From the NCBI RefSeq assembly GCF_028912405.1, contig NZ_JAKELO010000002.1, forward strand, positions 1-64,000: a stretch of 64,000 nt of DNA, given 5' to 3'. Positions 27,480 to 37,581 of this stretch are shown here, piece by piece. Below the pieces are notes generated by a model. The model did no database searches, had not been told where the DNA came from, and saw only the letters and a list, made by a program, of their open reading frames with translations. Each line of letters begins with the position of its first letter. The first letter of the stretch is position 1. A program made the translations under genes and the position numbers. This DNA comes from Methanogenium marinum (lineage in GTDB: Archaea; Halobacteriota; Methanomicrobia; Methanomicrobiales; Methanomicrobiaceae).

Positions 27480-28051
27480 GCATGGAAGGGATCAGCAGGG
27501 AAGAGGGTGCGACGGCGGTGAAACTTGCACGAACGGTTCTTCAGGAAACCATTGGCAACGATAACCTCCCGGCAGTATTAATGCCGGATTCATTCAGTGA
27601 AAAACGGGGTGTATTTGTCACATTGAACCGTAACGGCGAGCTTAGAGGCTGCATTGGATATCCAACACCAGTGCTCTCCCTATCGGAAGCAATTCCCGGT
27701 GCTGCACTATCTGCCGCACTTGAAGATCCACGTTTTCCACCCGTACGCGCTGAAGAACTACCCGAGATTTCAATCGAGGTCACTGTACTGACGCCCCCCG
27801 TTCTTGTTTCATTACCCCCGGCAGAGCGTACTGAGGCAGTAATCGTCGGAAAACACGGGCTGATTATTTCAGGCTACAAAAGAACCGGGCTTCTTCTCCC
27901 GCAGGTGCCGGTTGAATACCACTGGGATGCGAGGACATTTTTAGATCAGGTCTGCATAAAAGCAGGCCTTCCTCCCGGAACATGGAGAAGAGATGATACC
28001 GAACTATACACATTTGAAGGACAGATATTTTATGAGGAGGAACACACATGA
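27476..28051 (+). CDS. AMMECR1 family protein
   Basis: AMMECR1 proteins are conserved in archaea and eukaryotes with no settled function. The family hallmark LRGCIGYP (about residue 56-63) is present, with the following [23 protein letters not shown]. The real start is ATG 27476 or 27482; the frame stays open further upstream, but that part is the complement of the RNase P RNA. It overlaps tgtA by 4 bp (ATGA), and ggaggaa inside its end serves as the tgtA ribosome-binding site. Confidence 0.9.
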   Translation: MGMEGISREEGATAVKLARTVLQETIGNDNLPAVLMPDSFSEKRGVFVTLNRNGELRGCIGYPTPVLSLSEAIPGAALSAALEDPRFPPVRAEELPEISIEVTVLTPPVLVSLPPAERTEAVIVGKHGLIISGYKRTGLLLPQVPVEYHWDARTFLDQVCIKAGLPPGTWRRDDTELYTFEGQIFYEEEHT

Positions 28052-29496
28052 TCACCTTTGAGAGCCAGCATAAAGACATCTGGGCAAGAACAGGGAAACT
28101 CAGAGTCGGAGATAAAATCGCAAAGACACCCCTGCTTCTTCCGGTAATAAATCCTCACATCCAATTGATACCCCCCGAAGAGATGCAGAAGATGGGTGTT
28201 GAAGCACTGATAACCAATGCATATATATTCAGTAAAAGTGAGGAATTTCGCGAACGCGCAATGAATGAGGGTCTGCATGCCGTTCTCGGATTCGATGGCA
28301 TTATTATGACTGACTCAGGTGCATTTCAGCAGTCAGTGTATGGGGATGTAGCATTTTCAAATAAAGATACAGTCCGGTTTCAGCGCCAGATCGGAAGTGA
28401 AATAATCGTTCCAATGGATGTCGCTACCCCGCCGGACAGGGATCATGAAGGGGCAGAAGAGGAACTATCCGTTACGATGCAGCGGATTCGTGAAGCGATG
28501 GAAATCATTGATGACGGACACCTGGCAGCCCCGGTACAGGGTGGTATCCACACGGACCTCCGAAAGAAGGCAGGAGAAGAAGTCCGCGAGACAGGGGCAG
28601 TGTTCTGTCCTATTGGTGCTGTTGTTCCACTCATGGAATCATATCGCTACCGTGATCTCGTCACCGTTGTGATGGCAGCCAAACAGACACTCTCCCCCGG
28701 CGCGTGTATTCACCTCTTCGGGGCAGGGCACCCATCGATGTTTGCCCTTGCTGCAGCAATGGGGTGCGATGTCTTTGATTCTGCCGCCTATGCACTCTAC
28801 GCCCGTGAAGGTCGATACATGACACCGTCCGGAAGCTTCAAACTGGCTGAACTCAGTGAACTTCCCTGTGCCTGTGAAGTCTGCCGAACCCACTCGGCAC
28901 GCGAACTTCAGGCATCACCGGATAAAGAGAAACTGCTTGCCAAACATAACCTCCTCGTTAGCCTGGCAGAGATTGCACGCATCAGGCAGTCTATTCAGGA
29001 CGGCACTCTCTGGGAACTGGTGGACGAACGCTGCAGAAATCACCCCCGTCTGCTTGACGGCTACCGCGAACTGCTGAAATATAATGATCTTCTTATGACC
29101 CGTGATTCAGTCGCAAAACGGAGATTCTTCTACCGGGGCAGTGAATCCTGTAAAAGAACTGAAGTAATCCGGTATCATGAAATGATCCCGCGTTTCTCAG
29201 TTGAGGGTAGTATCCATATCACCATGAGTGATGAAGCAGGTCCCGTTGATGCAACAACGTTCCGGTTTAAACCACCATTTGGCCCGTATCCCCACGGACT
29301 AAAAGAGACATTTCCAATCGGCCAGAGTGAGATTCCGGAATGGGATGAAGATATGATCAAAAGCGGATGTAATGGGATTATCCAGCTTATAAATGCAAAT
29401 CCCGGCATTCCTGTTACCATCCATACTGGTGAGAGATGGAATGCCGTAGTTAAAGATGCGCTGAAAGATGTGGAGAAATTATATGAGTTTATTTGA
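28048..29496 (+). CDS. tgtA: Archaeosine tRNA-guanine transglycosylase
   Basis: TgtA exchanges guanine 15 in archaeal tRNA for preQ0, the first step to archaeosine. The TIM-barrel catalytic domain (about 1-340) has TDSGAFQ and [12 protein letters not shown] around the active aspartates, and the zinc site CACEVC...H near 271-281. Residues after about 350 form the start of the extra C-terminal region; the PUA part is carried by the next gene, arcS. Length is 482 aa. The end overlaps arcS. Confidence 0.94.
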   Translation: MITFESQHKDIWARTGKLRVGDKIAKTPLLLPVINPHIQLIPPEEMQKMGVEALITNAYIFSKSEEFRERAMNEGLHAVLGFDGIIMTDSGAFQQSVYGDVAFSNKDTVRFQRQIGSEIIVPMDVATPPDRDHEGAEEELSVTMQRIREAMEIIDDGHLAAPVQGGIHTDLRKKAGEEVRETGAVFCPIGAVVPLMESYRYRDLVTVVMAAKQTLSPGACIHLFGAGHPSMFALAAAMGCDVFDSAAYALYAREGRYMTPSGSFKLAELSELPCACEVCRTHSARELQASPDKEKLLAKHNLLVSLAEIARIRQSIQDGTLWELVDERCRNHPRLLDGYRELLKYNDLLMTRDSVAKRRFFYRGSESCKRTEVIRYHEMIPRFSVEGSIHITMSDEAGPVDATTFRFKPPFGPYPHGLKETFPIGQSEIPEWDEDMIKSGCNGIIQLINANPGIPVTIHTGERWNAVVKDALKDVEKLYEFI

Positions 29497-31117
29497 ACGT
29501 ATTATTCGCGATGGTCCCGGACGGACAGGAAAATATACGTCCGGAGAAGATGTGGTGGAAACACCGGGAATTGTCAGTCCCAAAGAGATGTTTCCTGATT
29601 TATTCAGTCATCCATTTTCCAATACCCCCCCTGAATTTCCGGAAAAAATCAGATGGCCAAAGCCCATTCAGTATACCGGAATTCTGAATGCATATGTGGG
29701 AGAGAAACCGGACGGTTCTCCGGAGTCTGCGGTAATCGTTCCGGGATGCCATACACTCTTTGACAATCCCCGGCGGTTCACTGAACTTCTGATTGCACTC
29801 AAAGAACGCTTCCCCATGGACACGGCATGGTATGCACCGGCGAGTGCCCTCCCGTCAAACGCGGCCATTCTCATCTACTGCGGATTTGATCTCTTTGATT
29901 ACCGGGCAGTGGACCTGATGACCGTGCGCGGAATGTTCTGCACACCTGATGGCGAGTATTCTTATGATGATGTGCGTGAATCCGGACTCTGTAATTGTGA
30001 AGGCTGCAAAAATGGTGACCTTAAGCTTCATAACCGGAATGCACTGGATACTGAAATGGCAACGGCCCGTTGGTTCATCCGTTCACATGTGTTCCGTGAA
30101 TTTATTGAAAAACGGGTCCGGAATGCTGCATGGCAGGTGGCTGTTATGCGCCTCCTTGACGCTGCACCTGCATACTGTGAACCGATGGTACCCATCGCGC
30201 GGAGCACACCATTCTCTGCCAATACCGCGGACTCCCTGAAACGAGCCGAAGTCACGCGATTTGTTGACCGGGTGATTGACCGGTTTATCCCTACCCGCAC
30301 TGATACGCTGGTTCTTCTTCCCTGCTCAGCGCGTAAACCCTACTCTCTCTCACAGAGCCACCGGAAATTTGCCTATGCCATTCAGAACCGGGCACATGAA
30401 CTGATTCTGACGTCTCCCATGGGAATTGTCCCACGGGAACTGGAAGCCATCTACCCGGCAGGCCATTATGACATTCCGGTTACCGGCTACTGGGACCGGG
30501 AGGAACGGGAATTTATCGCGTCATCTCTTGCACGATACTTTGAAAAACATCAGTTTGGACGAATCATCTCCCATCTGGATGAAAAAACGCATGCCATCGT
30601 TGAAGATGCGGCACGCCGTGCAGGGGTTGAGGTTGAATCCACCTGCACAAATGGTCGCCCGACATCGCCTGAATCTCTTCGATACCTTGAAGGAAGTCTG
30701 AAAGGTGTGCGAAAAATATGGCCGGATATGGTCAGGGGCACACTGTCATGGCAGTTTGATGTGGATCTGGATACCAGCAGGCTCACGCTGAAAGGACGCA
30801 GAGGCCGTCGTAAGGTAATGAAAGGGAACAACCAGTTGTTCAGTGTTGATGAAACAACCGGACTCCTGCGCCCCACCATGGATGGCTGGAAGCTTCTTGG
30901 AGACAGGTATCATGTCACCATTGACGACTTCATCCCACAGGGCGATGTGCTGGCACCGGGTATTGTCGATGCTGACCCTGCCATCCGTGAAGGTGATGAA
31001 GTGTTTGTGACCGGGCCGCGTGCTCAGGGAACAGGCAAGGCGTTCATGGGTGCAAAAGAGATGCTCTCATCATCCCGCGGTGTTGCGGTAAAGTTGCGTA
31101 AAGTAAAGAAGGGGTAA
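29483..31117 (+). CDS. arcS: Archaeosine synthase subunit alpha ArcS
   Basis: ArcS converts preQ0-tRNA to archaeosine (in many euryarchaea with the radical SAM partner RaSEA). The 544-aa protein has a TGT-like N-terminal region with CNCEGCKNG, the ArcS signature [17 protein letters not shown] near residue 278, and a C-terminal PUA domain (about 468-544, [19 protein letters not shown]). I set the start at ATG 29483, 15 bases inside the open frame, giving a 14-bp overlap with tgtA. RaSEA is not in the window. Confidence 0.92.
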   Translation: MSLFERIIRDGPGRTGKYTSGEDVVETPGIVSPKEMFPDLFSHPFSNTPPEFPEKIRWPKPIQYTGILNAYVGEKPDGSPESAVIVPGCHTLFDNPRRFTELLIALKERFPMDTAWYAPASALPSNAAILIYCGFDLFDYRAVDLMTVRGMFCTPDGEYSYDDVRESGLCNCEGCKNGDLKLHNRNALDTEMATARWFIRSHVFREFIEKRVRNAAWQVAVMRLLDAAPAYCEPMVPIARSTPFSANTADSLKRAEVTRFVDRVIDRFIPTRTDTLVLLPCSARKPYSLSQSHRKFAYAIQNRAHELILTSPMGIVPRELEAIYPAGHYDIPVTGYWDREEREFIASSLARYFEKHQFGRIISHLDEKTHAIVEDAARRAGVEVESTCTNGRPTSPESLRYLEGSLKGVRKIWPDMVRGTLSWQFDVDLDTSRLTLKGRRGRRKVMKGNNQLFSVDETTGLLRPTMDGWKLLGDRYHVTIDDFIPQGDVLAPGIVDADPAIREGDEVFVTGPRAQGTGKAFMGAKEMLSSSRGVAVKLRKVKKG

Positions 31118-31160
31118 CCCCCAATAATAAAACATTATTTGTTCTTCCGGAGATGGCGAC

Positions 31161-32000
31161 GTGTATAAAATAGTAAAACGAGATCAGATTGCTGATAATA
31201 TCTTTGAATTTTGGATCAATGCACCTCATGTTACCAAAACAGGGCGTGCAGGACAGTTTGTTGTACTTCGTATCGATGAAAACGGGGAACGAATTCCCCT
31301 GACCATTTCCGCTACCAAGGGTGATGACGTACGAATCGTCTTCATGGCAACCGGAAAGACGACCCAGCAACTGGCTGCCATGCAGGTAGGAGAGAGTATC
31401 CGCGATGTCGCGGGCCCTCTTGGCAAGCCGTCCGATGTAAAAAAATGGGGTCGCTGTGCGGTAATTGGAGGAGGCGTAGGTATCGCCTGTCTCCCGATTC
31501 TCGCACGTGAACTCAGAGAAGCAGGAAATGATGTCACCGGGATTATCGGTGCACGAAATGAAGGACTCCTGTTGCTTGAAGACGAACTCCGTGATGCCTG
31601 TGACGAACTCGTTATCTGTACGGATGATGGCTCGAAAGGACACCACGGATATCCTGCAGATGTCCTGAAAGAGATGGTCTCTGACCAGATTCTTGATGCA
31701 GTCTGGATTATAGGTCCCGCCATTATGATGAAGATTACCTCATTAGCCACATTTGATTCCGGCATTAAGACCTTTGTCAGTCTGAATCCCATTATGGTTG
31801 ATGGAACGGGTATGTGTGGTTCATGCCGGGTGACCATTGCAGGCGAAATGAAATTTGCCTGTGTTGATGGTCCTGAGTTCGATGCACATGAGGTTGACTG
31901 GGACGAACTAATGAACCGTCAGCGCACCTATACCGGACAGGAGAAGGAATCTTTGGAGCACTACCATGAACACAAATGCCATTGTGGTGATCATCAATGA
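31161..32000 (+). CDS. NfnA-type flavin/NAD reductase subunit (sulfide dehydrogenase alpha-like)
   Basis: This FAD- and NAD-binding subunit has the ferredoxin-NADP reductase fold: flavin-binding RIPLTISA, nucleotide-binding GGGVGIACLPILARELREAG, and a C-terminal [2Fe-2S]-type cysteine group CGSCRVTIAGEMKFAC. The GTG start follows a ggagat ribosome-binding site. It overlaps the next gene as ATGA. With that partner it forms an NfnAB-like or SudAB-like complex that moves electrons between NAD(P)H and ferredoxin; which reaction it runs here cannot be told from sequence. Confidence 0.88.
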   Translation: MYKIVKRDQIADNIFEFWINAPHVTKTGRAGQFVVLRIDENGERIPLTISATKGDDVRIVFMATGKTTQQLAAMQVGESIRDVAGPLGKPSDVKKWGRCAVIGGGVGIACLPILARELREAGNDVTGIIGARNEGLLLLEDELRDACDELVICTDDGSKGHHGYPADVLKEMVSDQILDAVWIIGPAIMMKITSLATFDSGIKTFVSLNPIMVDGTGMCGSCRVTIAGEMKFACVDGPEFDAHEVDWDELMNRQRTYTGQEKESLEHYHEHKCHCGDHQ

Positions 32001-33346
32001 ATCGTCGACCTGTCGAAGAACGTCTTCAGGATTTTGATGAGGTCGCTACAGGCCTTTCCGAACAGAATGCAGTACTTGAGGCACTGCGGTGCATGGAATG
32101 CCCCCGGCCTCTCTGTGTAAATGGCTGCCCGGTATCAATTGATATTCCGGGTTTCATCAATGCAATCGCAAACGAGGATTTCAGGAAGGCTGCCCACATA
32201 ATAAAGCAGGACAATATGCTTCCTGCCATATGCGGACGTGTCTGTCCTCAGGAAGCACAGTGTCAGAGCACCTGTATTCTGGGAAAGAAAGACAAACCGG
32301 TTCGCATTGGAGCACTTGAACGGTTTGTTGCAGACTGGGAGAGAGAGAATGGTGTTGAAACACCGGAGACTGCACCGGCAACAGGGAAGCGGATTGCCGT
32401 TGTCGGGTCAGGCCCGGCAGGTATCACAGCAGCAACAGAATGCCTCCGTGCCGGTCATGAAGTCACCATCTTTGAATCCCTGCATGCTGCAGGTGGGGTA
32501 CTGACATACGGTATCCCTGCATTCCGGATGCCAAAGGACATTGTTCAGTTTGAAATTGATCAGGTCCTTGCACTGGGTGCTGAACTGAAACTCAACCATA
32601 TCGTCGGAAGAAGTGTCCCGGTCGATGAACTGCTCGCATATGACGCTGTATTCATCGGCACCGGTGCTGGTCTTCCGTATTTCATGGGAATTAAAGGAGA
32701 GAGATTCAGCGGTGTGTATACCGCAAATGAATTCCTGACCCGTGTAAACCTGATGCATGCCAATAAGTTCCCGGAGTTTGATACACCTCTCATCCGCGGA
32801 AGCAGGGTTGCTGTGGTCGGCGGTGGCAATGTGGCAATGGATTCTGCCCGTGTCGCCCGCAGGCTTGGGGCAAAGGTATACCTCATTTACCGGCGGCGTG
32901 AAGAGGACCTGCCTGCCCGGGAGGAAGAAGTGGCAAACGCTATTCAGGAAGGCGTGGAGTTTGTCTGCTGTGCAAATCCGACACGGATTTTGGGCGGCCC
33001 ACAAGTGCAGGGAATTAAGTGCATACGGATGGAGATGTGTGAATGTGATGAGAGCGGACGGCCCGTCCCCCGTGCCTGCACGGAAGCTGGCAGCACATTC
33101 ACCCTTGATGTGGATGTCGTCATTGAGGCCATCGGCCAGGGGCCAAATCCACTTCTCGCAGGACTTATTCCTGACCTGAAACGGGGGAAGCGCGGCACGA
33201 TTGAGGTTGATGAAGATGGTCGGACGTCCATTCCGCATGTCTTTGCAGGCGGCGATATCGCAACCGGTGCGGCAACCGTTATCTGGGCAATGGGATCTGC
33301 AAAGAAGGCAGCGGCTGCAATCAATAAGATGCTTGCCGAAAACTGA
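31997..33346 (+). CDS. NfnB-type (GltD-like) NADPH-oxidoreductase subunit
   Basis: The 449-aa protein is of the glutamate synthase small-subunit family. The N-terminus has cysteine groups for two [4Fe-4S] clusters (CMECPRPLCVNGCP and CGRVCPQEAQCQSTC). FAD binding follows at VVGSGPAGITAATECLRAGH and NADPH binding at VVGGGNVAMDSARVARRLGA. No glutamate synthase large subunit is next to it; the partner is the NfnA-like gene, so electron bifurcation or ferredoxin:NADP reduction is more likely. Confidence 0.9.
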   Translation: MNRRPVEERLQDFDEVATGLSEQNAVLEALRCMECPRPLCVNGCPVSIDIPGFINAIANEDFRKAAHIIKQDNMLPAICGRVCPQEAQCQSTCILGKKDKPVRIGALERFVADWERENGVETPETAPATGKRIAVVGSGPAGITAATECLRAGHEVTIFESLHAAGGVLTYGIPAFRMPKDIVQFEIDQVLALGAELKLNHIVGRSVPVDELLAYDAVFIGTGAGLPYFMGIKGERFSGVYTANEFLTRVNLMHANKFPEFDTPLIRGSRVAVVGGGNVAMDSARVARRLGAKVYLIYRRREEDLPAREEEVANAIQEGVEFVCCANPTRILGGPQVQGIKCIRMEMCECDESGRPVPRACTEAGSTFTLDVDVVIEAIGQGPNPLLAGLIPDLKRGKRGTIEVDEDGRTSIPHVFAGGDIATGAATVIWAMGSAKKAAAAINKMLAEN

Positions 33347-33354
33347 TTTCAGAA

Positions 33355-33372
33355 TATTTTTTCATTTTTTTT
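33355..33372 (+). terminator. T-rich terminator after nfnB-like gene
   Basis: Two T runs (attttttcattttttttg) lie 10-25 bases after the stop codon, typical of euryarchaeal U-tract termination. Confidence 0.45.
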
Positions 33373-33453
33373 GTGCAGGACAATTTACTGGCTCATCTGG
33401 TATATTTCAGCAGAATTTTGGTTGAATCAGGGGTGTTTTGGTTAAATGATTAT

Positions 33454-33981
33454 CTACGCCGGCTTATACTGAAGCAGAACGATATCTTTGAACGTTGTCA
33501 CTTTTGTGAGTGTTAATGAGGCTTTTTGGTTGCCACTTTTAAAGAGTGGAATCCCCTTGCCGAGAATTATCGGAATTACCGAAATCGCAAACTCATCTAT
33601 CAGTCCCTTCTTCATGAAGCCATCAATTAATTGTCCCCCGCCGAGCAACCAGATGTTTGTTCCGGGCTGTGACAACAGATTGCTCATGAATGTGGAAAGA
33701 TCGCCCGTTACAAATTCAGCATTGTCATCAGGTGCATGCTCCCGGTTGGTAAACACATAACACTTCTTTCCGGAATAGGGCCATTCACAGTCAAAGGTCA
33801 GGATCTGGTCATAGGTTGTTCTGCCCATGATTATTGTATCGACTGTTTCATAAAATGCGGAATATCCAATGTCCCCCTCCCCTTCAACCTCCGATAACCA
33901 GTCAATGCCTCCGTCAATGTCTGCAATATAGCCGTCCAGGCTCATTGCGATATAGAGTATTGTTGCCCTTTGCTGATTCAT
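33454..33981 (-). CDS. Dihydrofolate reductase/RibD C-terminal family protein
   Basis: The 175-aa protein has the family pattern: IAMSLDGYIADIDGGIDWL at the start, IIMGRTTYD in the middle and NIWLLGGGQLIDGFMKKGLIDEF plus IPIILGKGIPLF near the end. Members are NADPH-dependent reductases of uncertain substrate; many are not true dihydrofolate reductases. It stands alone, convergent to the nfn-like operon. Confidence 0.88.
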   Translation of the reverse strand: MNQQRATILYIAMSLDGYIADIDGGIDWLSEVEGEGDIGYSAFYETVDTIIMGRTTYDQILTFDCEWPYSGKKCYVFTNREHAPDDNAEFVTGDLSTFMSNLLSQPGTNIWLLGGGQLIDGFMKKGLIDEFAISVIPIILGKGIPLFKSGNQKASLTLTKVTTFKDIVLLQYKPA

Positions 33982-34114
33982 TCAATTCTCATTTGAATGG
34001 TATAATTATAAGAAATTGTCCGAAGAAACCATTCTGGATTCAATAAAGTATGGCTGAAAAAAATAGTTACTAATAATGAAAGAATCCGGAAAATCACCGG
34101 ATATTGGATTTATT

Positions 34115-35182
34115 TCAGATAATTTTGATTCCTTCATTGTCCACTTTTGTTTCAAGGGCAATCTCGATTCCCAGTGGTTTCAGGACTGCTTCCACCTCTT
34201 CCCGGGATGATTCGGTGACTACAGCGATGGTGGGGCCGACAGAACTCATCGCCACAAATTCAAATCCTGCCTCCCTGAGCCGGCTCATGTACTGATAGAT
34301 TATGAAACTGTTATGTTCCACTTCCGCACGTTTTGAACCTCTGAACTCAATCTCCCAGACAACATCTCCTGCACGGCGCAGGTCGTCATGAACGAGGGCG
34401 GGAATGAGGTCCATTAAGACCATATAGGCCTTCAGTTCACGGTCACGGTAATCAAGAACTCGTGCCCGGTTCATCAGGACATTAAATTCACCCTCTCCTG
34501 CTGCATCTGCTTCCACCGGAGGAATGATGATGAACACATTTTTGTCTTTGGCAAAGGTATGACAGGAAACCAGAGTCAGTTCATCTCCCATGACTGCCAT
34601 CCCACCGTATGCAACAGCAGCAGGCCCGACACCGGTTTCAAATCCCTGTACCACTTCTCCTGTTTCTGTCTCTTCAACATAGTTAAATCCAACCAGAAGA
34701 CGCAGTTCTTTGGTTGTCAGAGGTGAGCCGATGGCGACATTTATAGCATGGGCAACTGCCGTCAGCACCGTCCCTGTTGAGCCGAGGCCGACATGTTTTC
34801 GTTCATGGTCAACAACGGTGATTCTGAAACCACCGGTATAGCCGGTGACCTTCTGCAGTACCGCGACGAGGTGACGCAGCATGGGAACACGGGTATAATT
34901 TATTTCAACACCGGACGGGATGCACTCGACCGTTGCGGTGGAATAGAGCTGAAGGGCAAATCCAAATCCACCGCCACCCGGTCGGTTGGGTGCAAAGCGG
35001 TTCATGTCAAGTACCGTTAAATGAATACGGGCAGGTACACGGACGGTGACAGGTTTATCTGAAATTTCAAGTGCGTAGTCCTTTTCATATCCAAGAGTGT
35101 TGATGCTCTCTCCCGGTGAGAACGGAGCAAAATCATACTCAACCAAGTCGAGGTCTCCACCCCGTATTATCATTTTAGCCAT
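34115..35182 (-). CDS. GHMP-superfamily protein, beta-RFAP synthase-like
   Basis: The 355-aa protein has the GHMP fold: VRVPARIHLTVLDMN, GGGGFGFAL, the glycine-rich HVGLGSTGTV, and FETGVGPAAVAYGGMAV. This layout resembles beta-ribofuranosylaminobenzene 5'-phosphate synthase of methanopterin synthesis, which also has RIH and GLGSGTQ motifs. The loop here is GLGSTGT, so a different substrate is possible. It follows the DUF2148 gene by 6 bases in one operon. Confidence 0.72.
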   Translation of the reverse strand: MAKMIIRGGDLDLVEYDFAPFSPGESINTLGYEKDYALEISDKPVTVRVPARIHLTVLDMNRFAPNRPGGGGFGFALQLYSTATVECIPSGVEINYTRVPMLRHLVAVLQKVTGYTGGFRITVVDHERKHVGLGSTGTVLTAVAHAINVAIGSPLTTKELRLLVGFNYVEETETGEVVQGFETGVGPAAVAYGGMAVMGDELTLVSCHTFAKDKNVFIIIPPVEADAAGEGEFNVLMNRARVLDYRDRELKAYMVLMDLIPALVHDDLRRAGDVVWEIEFRGSKRAEVEHNSFIIYQYMSRLREAGFEFVAMSSVGPTIAVVTESSREEVEAVLKPLGIEIALETKVDNEGIKII

Positions 35183-35188
35183 GGTGAT

Positions 35189-35737
35189 TCACACCTTCCG
35201 ATCAAAGAAAATATTCTTTCCACCCGCACGCACAGGTATGGCATAGGCAACCGAGCATCCCGGCAGCCAGCCAAGGCTCAGTGCTGCAACACCTGCTGAG
35301 TACATGATCCGGTTATCGAGGTTGTGGATGGATGCCGTCTTTACCGCAGAGCCGAGGGCAATGCCCAGGTCTGCCATCTTGATGACACAGTTCGGGCCTG
35401 AGAACGGCTGGTTTTGGTCCCTTTCTGACCATGCATCGGCCATCTCTTTGCAGGTGGCATAGCCGCATCCCCCGCAGTTGAGGCCGAGGATTGTACCTCC
35501 TTCGCACCCAATAATCACGCAGGCATCAGCTGACGCAATATTTCCTGCATCACGGATGAAAAATCCTATTTTATCGCGTTCCCCAATCCGTTTCATCTCC
35601 TCAGCGAGGGGTTTGAGTTCGTCCCCTGTTTTTACTACGGCTGAGATAGAATCAGTTGCCTTCCCTTTCGGGGCGGTCCGTGCAGAAAGGACCATCAGGT
35701 CTGCGACCATTCCTGCTGCACGGGTTTCAGGATTCAT
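35189..35737 (-). CDS. DUF2148 iron-sulfur-like protein
   Basis: The 182-aa protein has the conserved cysteine cluster CEGGTILGLNCGGCGYATC, which fits a small ferredoxin-like domain (DUF2148), and a later PNCVIKMADLGIALGSAVK. The function is unknown. I set the start at 35737 (MNPETRAAG), because the part upstream is AT-rich and non-homologous in style. It probably heads a two-gene operon with the GHMP protein. Confidence 0.85.
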   Translation of the reverse strand: MNPETRAAGMVADLMVLSARTAPKGKATDSISAVVKTGDELKPLAEEMKRIGERDKIGFFIRDAGNIASADACVIIGCEGGTILGLNCGGCGYATCKEMADAWSERDQNQPFSGPNCVIKMADLGIALGSAVKTASIHNLDNRIMYSAGVAALSLGWLPGCSVAYAIPVRAGGKNIFFDRKV

Positions 35738-35982
35738 AACAGATATGAGCAGAAGCCGTAATAAAAAACCTTCTATCCGAATTCTGTAGAGAATGGAAAA
35801 TAAGAAAAAAACGGGTCGATTGAGACAGGTAAATTGCAGAAATACCATCTTAAAAAAGCACGATGAACGATCAAAACAGGAATTATGATTCATATTTTGG
35901 AAAAATAGACGGTGATGGTAGGGATAGATACATTTTCTGAATGTATCAATCCGTATTTTTGTATAGGTAAAAAGCAGGGTCG

Positions 35983-36687
35983 TTACTGGTATTCACGCTT
36001 TGAATACTGGCATTCATCAGAGTCCCCGCCTTTTCGTACAATATGTATCCATTCGCGCAGGGATTTTATCGTCCCGAACTGATCATACCGGCGCATGGAG
36101 AACGCAACTCTCATCTTTGGACAGAACCGGACCGTGCCCTCATGGACAACCCGTCGTGCAATCTCCAGGTCGTCTCCTGCGTCACAGACCTTGTATCCAC
36201 CAATTTTCATGAAGGCATCTCTCCGAAATGCGGTATTACACCCCAGTGTGTAATAAAGTGTTTTTGTGTAATATCCCAGCCGGGAGAAGGTATTTGCCAT
36301 TCCGAGATTGACGCGGTTTTTTATACCATCCTCAAGTGGGTAGACCGTCCCATAAATGGCTGCCGCTTCAGGATGTGCAGCAAATTCCTGGTATACGGTC
36401 TCGATCCATTCCGGAGGGAGAACACAGTCACCGTCTGTTGTGGCAATAATATCTGCCGTTGCAAGATCTGCACCATCATTACGGGCACCGCCCACCTTTG
36501 CACGGGTCTGAATTATTACCTTGTCTGCATATTTCTGTGCAATATCACGCGTGGTATCCTTTGAATTTCCGTCCACAACAATGAGTTCATACTCTGTTCG
36601 GTTCATCGTCTGGTTACAGAGTGATTCAAGGCACCTGCCGATATTTTTCTCTTCGTTGTATGTCGGAATAACTACTGAAACTTTCAT
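35983..36687 (-). CDS. Family 2 glycosyltransferase
   Basis: The 234-aa protein has the GT-A fold motifs: VSVVIPTYNEEKNIGRCLESL, ELIVVDGNSKDTT, GGARNDGAD and the D-x-D type IATTDGDCVLP. There is no membrane segment until a possible C-terminal amphipathic part. The sugar donor and acceptor cannot be told; surface glycan or archaellin/S-layer glycosylation are options. It stands alone. Confidence 0.9.
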   Translation of the reverse strand: MKVSVVIPTYNEEKNIGRCLESLCNQTMNRTEYELIVVDGNSKDTTRDIAQKYADKVIIQTRAKVGGARNDGADLATADIIATTDGDCVLPPEWIETVYQEFAAHPEAAAIYGTVYPLEDGIKNRVNLGMANTFSRLGYYTKTLYYTLGCNTAFRRDAFMKIGGYKVCDAGDDLEIARRVVHEGTVRFCPKMRVAFSMRRYDQFGTIKSLREWIHIVRKGGDSDECQYSKREYQ

Positions 36688-36811
36688 GGTAAGCCACCGG
36701 TGATACCCGCAAAATGCTGAAATATCGTTGTAATATATTGCCGGTGCAGATACTTGAACGTGTGGAAGAGGGGTTGTGAGGTAGCACCTTATGGATAGTG
36801 GTAAACAATTA

Positions 36812-37393
36812 TTATGACTGCTTCATATCTTTTGACGAATAGACGATGTGCAGAGGCATTGTGGTTTTCAGGGAATTTTCTCTGTTTTGAACAGGTGTTA
36901 TGAATACCATTTCATCCCGAAGCTGAACTGACCCCTGAACAAGATTTCTGTCGAATGTGAATATTGCTACAGAATCATCAAGTCCGTCAATACTTCCTGA
37001 ATATGAATCAATCCCGTCGTCGATTGCTTCGAAATTCATCCTTTCAAGATGCATATCATATACCTCGCCATATATCGTCACCTTCAGCGAATTGTTTTTG
37101 ATCGTATTCAGATGTATTTCGCTGAACTGCACAATGTCATATCGTTCCACCGTTAACGGGATGTTTAATTCTCCATATTCGTCTGACAATGATTCCTCCG
37201 TGCTATCTGATGATGATACATCGGTTTTCAACGCATGCGTAAACCCGGAAATTTCAAAAATCATTCCGGAATTCTCTTGAGTATCCGTACCCAGCATCTT
37301 CTCATTTGCACTTGCCACCAGTAAAAAAATCCCCCCGACAAGCACCATTACTATAAGAAGGCCCAAAACCCGCATGCCTCTTTCCATGTTCAT
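36812..37393 (-). CDS. Secreted protein resembling a metalloprotease propeptide, without protease domain
   Basis: A signal/anchor segment (residues about 8-27) is followed by a domain with LTVERYDIVQFSEIHLNTIK, DMHLERMNFEAIDDGIDSYS and FITPVQNR ending in HIVYSSKD. From memory this resembles the prodomain of secreted zinc proteases of methanogens, but the gene stops there with no HExxH. It may be a truncated remnant or a free-standing domain. gaggtg before the ATG at 37393 supports that start. The promoter has a palindrome shared with another gene (see 37499-37518). Confidence 0.65.
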   Translation of the reverse strand: MNMERGMRVLGLLIVMVLVGGIFLLVASANEKMLGTDTQENSGMIFEISGFTHALKTDVSSSDSTEESLSDEYGELNIPLTVERYDIVQFSEIHLNTIKNNSLKVTIYGEVYDMHLERMNFEAIDDGIDSYSGSIDGLDDSVAIFTFDRNLVQGSVQLRDEMVFITPVQNRENSLKTTMPLHIVYSSKDMKQS

Positions 37394-37480
37394 ACTTTCA
37401 CCTCTACAACTCCTGCAACCAGGCAGACCAATCCCACCCAATGTTCTGGAATAATTCGTTCACCGGATTATCCGTTTTCG

Positions 37481-37520
37481 CTTCATCATAAATACCTCTT
37501 CAGACCAAATCGTCTAAATG
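37481..37520. promoter_or_regulatory. Promoter with palindrome (copy 1)
   Basis: On the minus strand a TATA-like ggtatttatg (about 37488-37498) is directly preceded by an imperfect palindrome at 37499-37518 with half-sites ttcagac and gtctaaa separated by six bases. About 40 bp of this region are nearly repeated at 40122-40161 upstream of another exported-protein gene. A shared operator is likely. Confidence 0.55.
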
Positions 37521-37581
37521 GATTGACCGGTTTTGATGATGTGGTCAGAACAACAATATACCATACATTTATAATCGCATC

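Noticed and set aside
31997-33346. Glutamate synthase small subunit
   Set aside because: The sequence is of that family, but there is no large subunit nearby and the overlapping NfnA-like gene points to an Nfn-type complex.
36000-36564. Long plus-strand frames opposite the glycosyltransferase gene
   Set aside because: They are shadows of the clear GT2 gene on the other strand.
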